The notes under the pieces: model-generated
What the model was told of the DNA's origin: nothing
Database searches by the model: none
The model's input: the letters and a program-made list of their open reading frames with translations, nothing else
Shown: piece by piece, positions 1 through 5,472 of the stretch
Position numbering within the stretch: the first letter of the stretch is position 1
How the letters are laid out: every line of letters begins with the position of its first letter
DNA from: Pseudomonadota bacterium
GTDB lineage: Bacteria; Pseudomonadota; Alphaproteobacteria; Sphingomonadales; Sphingomonadaceae
Assembly: GCA_023424275.1 (NCBI GenBank)
Contig: JAFAED010000550.1
Span: 1 to 7,764, forward strand
Reading direction: 5' to 3'
Length of the DNA stretch: 7,764 nt
Made by a program: the position numbers and the translations under genes

Positions 1-1177
1 CGACGAGCGGGCTGAGCAAATGGATTTGCTGCCCGACGAGTGACGCGCGCGCCATTTCCATCGGCGTCACCCCATATTCGGCGCCGGTCCCCGCGAGCAC
101 CGGCAGCATCCCGAAATAAAAGGCATCGTTCGAGATCAGGAAGGTGAAGGGCATCGAAAGCAGCGCGGTGATTGGCGCCATATAGGGACCGAGAGCGTCG
201 GGGATCACCGCGACGACCGACCCCGCCATCGCGTCGACCATCTTTGTTCCCGACAGGATGCCGGTAAAGATGCCGGCGGCGAACACCAGGCTGACGGTCG
301 CCATCGCATTGCCGGCGTGCGCGGCGATGCGATCCTTCTGTTGCTGGAGGTTCGGGTAATTGACCGCCGCCGCGATGGCGAACGCACCCATGAACAGGAT
401 GACGAGCGGGATCGAGCCGCCGATCAGCAGGCCGAGCAGGCCAAGCGTCAGCGCAAGATTGAACCAGAAGAGGCCGGGACGCCGATGCTCTTCGCCTTCC
501 ATCTGCTCGCGGATCACTTCCTCGCCCGTCGCATCCTCGTCGACCGCGTCGGCAGGCAGTTTCGCGAGTCGCGCCCGTTCGCGGCGACCGAAAATCCACG
601 CGACGAAAAGCACCCAGATTGCGGTGGTCGCCATGGCCGGTATCAGCGACACGAACAGCTCGCGCGGATCGACGCCGAGCGCGAGCGCTGCGCGGGTCGT
701 CGGGCCGCCCCATGGCACGACATTCATCACTGCGACGGACATCATGATCAGGCACGCCATGATCCGCACATCCATCTTCATATGGCGGTAGAGCGGCAGC
801 AACGCCGAGACGGTGATCATATAGGTCGTCGTACCGTCGCCATCGAGCGCGACGATCAGGGTCAGGACGGCCGTGCCGATACAGATACGCATCGGGTCGC
901 CATGAACGATGCGAACGATCGTCTTGACCAGCGGATCGAACAGGCCAACGTCGATCATCAATCCGAAATAGAGGATTGCGAACAGCAGCATTACGCCAGT
1001 CGGCGCGAGATCGCGGACACCCGCCAGCATCATGTCGCCCAGCCCGGCGCCGAAACCGGCGATCAGCGCGAAGATCGTCGGCACGACGATCAACGCGATC
1101 AGCGCCGACAGCCGCTTCGTCATGATCAACGTCATGAAGGTCGCGACCATCAAAAATGCCAGAAGTGTCAGCATCAT
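1..1177 (-). CDS. CitMHS-family citrate/metal-citrate:proton symporter, 3' end off the window
   Basis: Inner-membrane secondary transporter. CitMHS proteins import citrate, usually as a complex with Mg2+, Ca2+ or another divalent ion, coupled to protons. The visible 392 residues begin MMLTLLAFLM and show alternating hydrophobic segments. The family block LDGDGTTTYMITVSALLPLY is at about residues 111-130, followed by MNVVPWGGPTTRA (151-163). A charged, acidic hydrophilic loop spans about 197-235. The second half contains LISNDAFYFGMLPV (347-360), and GQQIHLLSPLV (382-392) sits at the window edge, close to the GQPVHLLSPL of known members. Family members are usually about 430 residues, so roughly 40 are missing. 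ATG 1177 is followed at once by a second ATG (1174). An in-frame stop at 1232-1234 and no other start codon between them fix the start; only a weak GAG/GGGG ribosome site precedes it. A terminator separates it from the serine hydrolase, so it is probably its own unit, with a Pho-box-like repeat upstream. The exact substrate ion is unknown. Confidence 0.93.
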   Translation of the reverse strand, partial: MMLTLLAFLMVATFMTLIMTKRLSALIALIVVPTIFALIAGFGAGLGDMMLAGVRDLAPTGVMLLFAILYFGLMIDVGLFDPLVKTIVRIVHGDPMRICIGTAVLTLIVALDGDGTTTYMITVSALLPLYRHMKMDVRIMACLIMMSVAVMNVVPWGGPTTRAALALGVDPRELFVSLIPAMATTAIWVLFVAWIFGRRERARLAKLPADAVDEDATGEEVIREQMEGEEHRRPGLFWFNLALTLGLLGLLIGGSIPLVILFMGAFAIAAAVNYPNLQQQKDRIAAHAGNAMATVSLVFAAGIFTGILSGTKMVDAMAGSVVAVIPDALGPYMAPITALLSMPFTFLISNDAFYFGMLPVLAGTGAEYGVTPMEMARASLVGQQIHLLSPLV

Positions 1178-1245
1178 CCCCGTCTCGATTACAGGTGCCT
1201 GCGTCGTCGTGCACCTTGTTTCATGCTCTGGCTAAAAGGCGATGC

Positions 1246-1263
1246 CTGTCATGCTGCTGTCAC
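1246..1263 (+). promoter_or_regulatory. Pho-box-like tandem repeat upstream of the CitMHS gene
   Basis: The 18 bases CTGTCATGCTGCTGTCAC consist of two 7-mers, CTGTCAT and CTGTCAC, separated by 4 bp (11-bp period). This matches all 14 repeat positions of the classical PhoB box (CTGTCAT-N4-CTGTCAY), although the spacer is GC-rich instead of AT-rich. It lies 68 nt upstream of the transporter ATG at 1177. The consensus reads on the plus strand while the gene is on the minus strand, opposite to the usual activating orientation. Binding by a PhoB-type response regulator is inference. A near-identical repeat precedes the serine hydrolase. Confidence 0.5.
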
Positions 1264-1310
1264 GCCGCAATCAGGATTTTTACCATGCAAATTCAAAGGA
1301 AATTTCGACG

Positions 1311-1340
1311 AAAAACCCCCGACGCTTGCCGCGCCGGGGG
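1311..1340 (-). terminator. Rho-independent terminator of the serine hydrolase gene
   Basis: Read on the minus strand, the stem arms are GGGGG-type sequences at 1331-1340 and 1316-1325. They form 10 positions with one A-C mismatch around a 5-nt loop, and the stem is followed directly by TTTTT (1315-1311). The stem starts 43 nt after the stop codon of the serine hydrolase, the position expected for its terminator. It should insulate the downstream CitMHS gene. The plus strand lacks a T-tract, so it works in one direction only. Confidence 0.85.
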
Positions 1341-1350
1341 AAGGATATCG

Positions 1351-1373
1351 GGTGCTGGTGTCAGGTCAGCACC
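1351..1373. other. Short hairpin between stop codon and terminator
   Basis: GGTGCTG (1351-1357) and CAGCACC (1367-1373) are perfect 7-bp inverted arms around a 9-nt loop. The hairpin lies between the stop codon of the serine hydrolase and its terminator stem, with no T-tract of its own. It may protect the 3' end of the transcript or may be incidental. Confidence 0.35.
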
Positions 1374-1383
1374 GTCGAATTAT

Positions 1384-2961
1384 TCAGGCGGTCCGGCCGG
1401 TCAGGACCGGGAGACGGGTTTCCTTTGAATTCACGTTGACGCTGCGATCGACCGTGACGCCGTCAGTAGTGAAGGTGCAGACAAGCGTGTCACGAAACGC
1501 CGTTTCGACGAATTGCCAGGTCATTTCGAGCCGGTCGGGCGCCGTCCAGCGCGCACCCGCAACGACGCGCTGGCTGGGCGGCCGATATTCGTGATGCAGA
1601 CGGTTGCCCGTCATGCTCGTTTCCTGTTCCAGATAGCCGGCGAAGCCCGCAACGACGACATGCTCACCATGCGCATCGCGCATCCGATAGGTGCAGCGAT
1701 CGGCCGTAAAATCGAATGACAGCCATTCGACGCCTTGATCGTTCGCCTCGACCTTCAGCTGTTTGCCGTTGATGGCTGCGGGTGCAGCGACTTGGCCCGG
1801 CTGCAAGGGTGGCAACAAACGCAGTTCGGCGGTCTTGCGCTGCAACGCCACGGCTTCGGGGTCCGCAGGTAATGTGTCGGCGATGAACGCTGCTGGGAAA
1901 TGCTTCCAGATAAAGGGCTTCAATTTCTTGCTGCCGTCGATCGCCGAGAAGACGGCGAGCACGGCATTATGTTCGGGGAAGACGATCGACATCTGGGTGA
2001 ACAGCCCAAGCGCAAAATAGGCCTTCCCCGGTCCCATCCACCATTGATAGCCATAAGCGCCATCGGCATCGCCCGGGGTCTGCTCGGTGGTCGCCTCGTG
2101 CACCCATTTTTCGGACAGGATGCGGTGACCGTTCCACGTCCCGCCGCTGGCGTGCACCGCGCCAAGCTTGATCGACGCAGCGGTGTTCCAGGTGAGGCCG
2201 TTGCCGCCGGGGCTGATACCGCCGGGGCTGGTGTCCCAATGCCAGCGATCGATCCCCATCGGTTCGAAAAAGCGCGGCTTCAGATAGTCGGCCATCGGCT
2301 GGCCCGTCGTCTTGCTGACGATCGCCGACAACATGAAGCTCGCCGCGCTGGTATATTGAAAATGTCCGCCCGGTTGATGAACGACCGGGATCTTGAAGAA
2401 TTCGGCGGCCCAAGGCGTGTCAATCGGCCGCCATTTCGACCCCGATGTTTCCTCGTCGTGGCCGCACTGCATCGTCAGCAGGTTGCGCACGGTCATCGCG
2501 CGCATATTCTCGTTCGCGTCGGCGGGCACATATTCGGGGAAGAAAGAGACGACCTTGTCGTCGAAACCGAAACGCCCCTCGTCGATCGCGAGCCCGGCGG
2601 CGACCGCGGTCACGCTCTTGGTCAGCGAATGGGTGATGTGGATGCGGCCGGGCGAATAGGGCCACCACCAGCCTTCGGCAACAACATGGCGGTTGCGCAT
2701 CAGCATGAAGGAATGGAGCTCCAGCCCCGCCCCTTCGACATCGGCAAGAAACGCCAATATCTGTTCGGAGGAAACCCCCTGGGCTTCCGGCGTGCTACGC
2801 AGCAGGCCATCCTTGTACCCATCGGGCTGAACCGGCCCGACGCCGGTTGGCGCGGCCGTCACGCGGCCTAGACGCTCGACACAGCCGCCGAGCATCACGA
2901 AGGCGCTGGCGCCCATCACAAGCTGCCCGGCCCGCCGCCGCGTCATAGTCATGTCATTCAC
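1384..2961 (-). CDS. Lipoprotein serine hydrolase (beta-lactamase / PBP-like, PF00144-type)
   Basis: An exported serine hydrolase of the class C beta-lactamase/esterase fold, 525 residues. The N-terminus has an arginine-rich start (RRR at 8-10), a hydrophobic core and a lipobox LGGC with Cys27, so the mature protein should be lipid-anchored facing the periplasm. The catalytic SxxK is in HSLTKSVTAV (Ser112, Lys115). The second-motif tyrosine is in QYTSAASF (Tyr203), and GLFTQ (about 319-323) sits where family members have a G-x-x-x-Q turn followed by a beta strand. After about residue 375 a beta-rich C-terminal domain with no catalytic motif follows. Members include esterases, amidohydrolases and transpeptidase relatives, so the substrate is not predictable. 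GTG 2961 is preferred because GGGAG (2969-2973) lies 7 nt ahead; ATG 2952 would be 16 nt from it. It is 124 nt downstream of sulfatase 1 on the same strand and may be partly co-transcribed with it, but it has its own upstream tandem repeat. Confidence 0.88.
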   Translation of the reverse strand: MNDMTMTRRRAGQLVMGASAFVMLGGCVERLGRVTAAPTGVGPVQPDGYKDGLLRSTPEAQGVSSEQILAFLADVEGAGLELHSFMLMRNRHVVAEGWWWPYSPGRIHITHSLTKSVTAVAAGLAIDEGRFGFDDKVVSFFPEYVPADANENMRAMTVRNLLTMQCGHDEETSGSKWRPIDTPWAAEFFKIPVVHQPGGHFQYTSAASFMLSAIVSKTTGQPMADYLKPRFFEPMGIDRWHWDTSPGGISPGGNGLTWNTAASIKLGAVHASGGTWNGHRILSEKWVHEATTEQTPGDADGAYGYQWWMGPGKAYFALGLFTQMSIVFPEHNAVLAVFSAIDGSKKLKPFIWKHFPAAFIADTLPADPEAVALQRKTAELRLLPPLQPGQVAAPAAINGKQLKVEANDQGVEWLSFDFTADRCTYRMRDAHGEHVVVAGFAGYLEQETSMTGNRLHHEYRPPSQRVVAGARWTAPDRLEMTWQFVETAFRDTLVCTFTTDGVTVDRSVNVNSKETRLPVLTGRTA

Positions 2962-2968
2962 GGCGTCA

Positions 2969-2973
2969 CTCCC
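2969..2973 (-). promoter_or_regulatory. Ribosome binding site that selects GTG 2961
   Basis: GGGAG on the minus strand lies 7 nt before GTG 2961, ideal spacing. The in-frame ATGs at 2952 and 2946 are too far from it. All three starts keep the lipobox intact. Confidence 0.6.
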
Positions 2974-3008
2974 ATTGCCCGATCTTTGCCGCATCGTGCG
3001 GCACCCGG

Positions 3009-3026
3009 CTGTCACCACGCTGTCAC
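3009..3026 (+). promoter_or_regulatory. Pho-box-like tandem repeat upstream of the serine hydrolase gene
   Basis: CTGTCAC-CACG-CTGTCAC is a perfect 7-bp direct repeat with 11-bp period, matching 13 of 14 repeat positions of the PhoB box. It lies 47 nt upstream of GTG 2961. As with the copy at 1246-1263, the consensus reads on the plus strand while the gene is on the minus strand. The surrounding octamer GCTGTCAC is also repeated (3008-3015 and 3019-3026). Recognition by PhoB is inferred from the motif alone, and no convincing -10/-35 pair is seen beside it. Confidence 0.45.
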
Positions 3027-3061
3027 AGGATAGGCGCGATGCAAATGGGGCGTGAGACGGA

Positions 3062-3076
3062 CCGCCCTATCGGCGG
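3062..3076. other. Small GC hairpin just past the sulfatase 1 stop codon
   Basis: CCGCC (3062-3066) and GGCGG (3072-3076) form a 5-bp stem around a 5-nt loop, starting 9 nt after the stop codon of sulfatase 1. No T-tract follows on either strand, so it is not a convincing intrinsic terminator. Read-through into the serine hydrolase is plausible. Confidence 0.25.
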
Positions 3077-3085
3077 ACGGCGTCC

Positions 3086-4720
3086 TCAGTTCGTCCAGTA
3101 AATATAGTCCTGCCCGTCCTTCCATGGCGCGTCGAGCGGCACGTCGATGCGTATCGGCCCTTCGACGAGGCCCGGCCAGATCGGTTTCGCCATCCCCTTG
3201 TTCTGCGCCTCGATCATCGCGCGGAGCGCAGCGACGCGCTGCGGGTCGCTCGCGGCCAGGTCGTGCCGTTCGGTCGGATCGGCGGCAAGATTATAGAGAC
3301 GCGCCTTTTCCGGCCGCTTCGTCACCTGCAATTTCCAGTCGCCCGCGCGCACCGCACGGTAATCCCCCGACCGCCAGAACATCGCCGCGCGCTTCGCGGG
3401 GCCTGCCAATATGTCCTCGCTGTCGATCGTCCGGTCGCCCGGCAACTTCGCCCCCGCAGCCGCTGCGATCGTCGAGAAGATGTCGAGATGGCCGGTGATG
3501 TCGGCCCGCTGTGTGCCTGCCGCGATCCCGCCGGGCCAGCGCATGAAGAAAGGGGTGCGGATACCGCCTTCGAAGAAGGTCGCCTTCCAGCCGCGGAACG
3601 GCGCGTTCAGCGCGGGCATGCCATTATACCAGGCGCCGCCATTGTCGCTGGTGAAGATGACGAGCGTATTGTCGTCGATCCCCGCCTCCTTCAGCTTTGC
3701 CATCACGTCGCCGATGCGGCGGTCGAGCTGCGCGATCATCGCGCCATAGACGCGCGTCTTATGATCCTTGATCTGCGGAAATCTGTCATAGTCCGCCTTC
3801 GTCGCCTGCAAGGGCGTGTGCGGGGCGTTGAACGCGAGATACATGAAGAAAGGCCGGTTCTTGTTCGCCTCGATCGCCTTGATCGCCTCGTCGGCGAAAT
3901 AGTCGGTCATATGCCCCCTGGGATGGAAGCGCTTGCTGCCGTTGAAAGTGACCGCATGGCGAAGGTTCGCCCAGATAAAACGATCGATCGGATCCCATGC
4001 GAGCTTCGCATTGACCGTATCGGGGTCGTCTTCGGGCAGGAACATCGCGGCGCCGCCGAGCACGGCAAGGCTCTCGTCGAAACCCTGCGCCTGCGGCTGC
4101 AGCTTCGGTGCTTCACCCAGATGCCATTTGCCGATGTGGAGCGTGTGATAGCCCGCGGCCTTCACCGTTTCGGCAATCGTCACCTCGCTCGCGGGGACAC
4201 CCATGTCGGGATAGTCGGGAATGTCGGGGGTGATCAGCTCCTTGTGGAAAATCGCCCGGTGCGGGCCGACGCCCTCCCCATGCGCAAGATTCTCCGAAAA
4301 CTGCACCGGCACCGCCGTATATTCGAAACCGAAGCGCGTCGCATAACGCCCCGTCATCATCGCCGCGCGCGACGGCGAGCAGGTGGCATTCGCGGCATAG
4401 GCGGTGGTGAAATTGACGCCTTCGCGCGCGAGCGCGTCGATATTCGGCGTCTTGACGATCCCGCCCGCCACCCCGCCGCCATTGAGGCTGATGTCGTTAT
4501 AGCCCAGGTCGTCGGCGACGATCAGGATGATGTTGGGCGGACGCTTGCCCTTCGGCGCTTCGGCCGGTCCGGCCTCCCACGCGACCGCATGGTTCGGCTG
4601 CACCGGGTCGTTCCAGTCCTGAACCATGCCGGGAATACGGTATTTATTGGCCTCAAACGCCCAATATCCCCCCGCGCCCGCAACGGCCAACACGCCAAGC
4701 GCCACCCACCGTTTTTTCAT
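3086..4720 (-). CDS. Membrane-anchored type I (formylglycine) sulfatase, sulfatase 1
   Basis: Hydrolyses an organic sulfate ester to alcohol plus sulfate; 544 residues. The N-terminus is MKKRW followed by a hydrophobic stretch (about 5-22) without a clear AxA cleavage site, suggesting an uncleaved anchor with the enzyme in the periplasm. Alkaline-phosphatase-superfamily motifs appear in order: metal-binding Asp-Asp in NIILIVADDLGYND (70-71), the sulfatase signature CSPSRAAMMTGRY with Cys114 as the residue converted to formylglycine, GKWHLG (Lys198, His200), APHTP (His301), SDNGG (Asp359, Asn360) and GWKATFFEGGIRTP (Lys379). All expected active-site residues are present. ATG 4720 is chosen because AAGGGG (4726-4731) lies 5 nt ahead; the frame stays open further upstream, but that would remove the anchor from the N-terminus and run through the operator. 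It is divergent from the TetR gene, with a 17-bp inverted repeat between them that probably controls it. A formylglycine-generating enzyme would be needed and is not in the window. The substrate is unknown. Confidence 0.93.
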   Translation of the reverse strand: MKKRWVALGVLAVAGAGGYWAFEANKYRIPGMVQDWNDPVQPNHAVAWEAGPAEAPKGKRPPNIILIVADDLGYNDISLNGGGVAGGIVKTPNIDALAREGVNFTTAYAANATCSPSRAAMMTGRYATRFGFEYTAVPVQFSENLAHGEGVGPHRAIFHKELITPDIPDYPDMGVPASEVTIAETVKAAGYHTLHIGKWHLGEAPKLQPQAQGFDESLAVLGGAAMFLPEDDPDTVNAKLAWDPIDRFIWANLRHAVTFNGSKRFHPRGHMTDYFADEAIKAIEANKNRPFFMYLAFNAPHTPLQATKADYDRFPQIKDHKTRVYGAMIAQLDRRIGDVMAKLKEAGIDDNTLVIFTSDNGGAWYNGMPALNAPFRGWKATFFEGGIRTPFFMRWPGGIAAGTQRADITGHLDIFSTIAAAAGAKLPGDRTIDSEDILAGPAKRAAMFWRSGDYRAVRAGDWKLQVTKRPEKARLYNLAADPTERHDLAASDPQRVAALRAMIEAQNKGMAKPIWPGLVEGPIRIDVPLDAPWKDGQDYIYWTN

Positions 4721-4762
4721 GTCAGCCCCTTGCCCGGCCGCGCCGGCTTGCCCCAAAACTAT

Positions 4763-4779
4763 TGACACTACATGTGTCA
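4763..4779. promoter_or_regulatory. TetR-type operator between sulfatase 1 and its regulator
   Basis: TGACAC-TACAT-GTGTCA is a perfect 6-bp inverted repeat with a 5-bp spacer. It is typical in size and symmetry for a TetR-family operator and lies in the divergent promoter region. Its near edge is 42 nt from the sulfatase 1 ATG and 62 nt from the TetR ATG at 4842. Read towards sulfatase 1, a -10-like TATAGT (4784-4779) overlaps the operator edge. Read towards tetR, a -35-like TTGACA (4762-4767) overlaps the other edge and TATATT (4781-4786) follows. Repressor bound here should block both promoters and give autoregulation. A related site is at 7330-7346. Confidence 0.72.
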
Positions 4780-4841
4780 CTATATTGGACGATATGCAAG
4801 ATTGTTTGACCCCGGCGCAAAGCTGGGCCAGCGGAGAAGCC

Positions 4842-5468
4842 ATGAGCACGGGGGCCAGCAAATCAATCGCGCCGAACGCCGAACCCGCGCGGGTCGACGG
4901 CCGGCGCGAACGCGGGCGATCGAGCCACAAACGCATCGTCGAGGCGATGATGGAGCTGATCGTCGGGGGCGACCTCGCGCCCAGCGCGGCGCGCGTCGCC
5001 GAAGAAGCCGGTATCGGCCTCCGTACCGTATTCCGGCATTTCGACGACATGGACTCGCTCTATGCCGAAATCACCGCGACGATCACCGAACAGGTGATGC
5101 CGATCGTCTTCGCCCCCTATCCCGACCAGAGCTGGCGCGCCAATATCCGCGAGCTGGTGCGGCGGCGCATCCGCGTGTTCGAGACGACATTGCCCTTTCG
5201 CCTTGCGGCCAACATCAAGCGATATCAGTCGCCGTTTCTGATGGGCCAGTACAGCAAGGTGGTGATGCTCGAACGCGAGTTGATCCTACGGCTGTTGCCG
5301 GGCCATGTCCTCAGCGACCGGATCAATGTCGAGGCCCTGTGCGCCGCATTGTCATTCCAGAACTGGCGCGTGCTGCGGCACGACCAGAGCCTGTCGGTCG
5401 AGGATGCCGGTACCGTGATGGGCCAGATGGTCGATGCGCTGATCGCGACCATCGCCGATACGGAATGA
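4842..5468 (+). CDS. TetR/AcrR-family transcriptional regulator of the sulfatase locus
   Basis: A 208-residue repressor-type regulator of normal family length. The arginine-rich N-terminal tail (about 17-31) leads into the first helix KRIVEAMMELIVGG. The helix-turn-helix is at about 46-67, with the TetR-typical sequence ARVAEEAGIGLRTVFRHF followed by DDMDSLY. The rest is a helical ligand-binding/dimerisation region without recognisable ligand residues. ATG 4842 is preferred because GGAG (4833-4836) lies 5 nt ahead. The in-frame ATG 4794 would add 16 unlike-family residues and begins just after the TATATT hexamer at 4781-4786, so a short leader or even leaderless start is possible. The gene is divergent from sulfatase 1 and convergent with sulfatase 2. 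Operator-like repeats upstream of both sulfatases make these two genes its likely targets. The inducer is probably a sulfated substrate or its product (inference). Confidence 0.9.
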   Translation: MSTGASKSIAPNAEPARVDGRRERGRSSHKRIVEAMMELIVGGDLAPSAARVAEEAGIGLRTVFRHFDDMDSLYAEITATITEQVMPIVFAPYPDQSWRANIRELVRRRIRVFETTLPFRLAANIKRYQSPFLMGQYSKVVMLERELILRLLPGHVLSDRINVEALCAALSFQNWRVLRHDQSLSVEDAGTVMGQMVDALIATIADTE

Positions 5469-5472
5469 TGCG

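Noticed and set aside
1299..1306. Palindrome GAAATTTC in the AT-rich stretch before the terminator
   Set aside because: Only 8 bp, with no second copy near a promoter; expected by chance in AT-rich spacer.
1285..1428. Small plus-strand ORF beginning ATGCAAATTC downstream of the reversed Pho-box-like repeat
   Set aside because: No Shine-Dalgarno, runs through the terminator hairpin and into the serine hydrolase antisense, and the peptide is unlike any known family. The -10 match after the repeat (GATTTT) is poor.
317..1594. Long plus-strand open frame of 425 codons
   Set aside because: It is the mirror of the CitMHS gene and the end of the serine hydrolase, runs through the terminator, and is composed of low-complexity Arg/His/Asp/Gln residues typical of antisense frames in GC-rich DNA.
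1900..2871. Plus-strand open frame of 323 codons opposite the serine hydrolase
   Set aside because: Antisense shadow of a gene with intact catalytic motifs; no family-like motif and Arg-rich composition.
3263..4765. Plus-strand open frame of 500 codons opposite sulfatase 1
   Set aside because: Antisense shadow; the minus strand carries every sulfatase active-site motif, and the plus frame is Arg/Val/His-rich without recognisable domains.
4721..5050. N-terminal extension of sulfatase 1 upstream of ATG 4720 (open frame to 5050)
   Set aside because: It would cross the operator and overlap the TetR gene antisense. ATG 4720 has a good ribosome site and places the hydrophobic anchor at the N-terminus.
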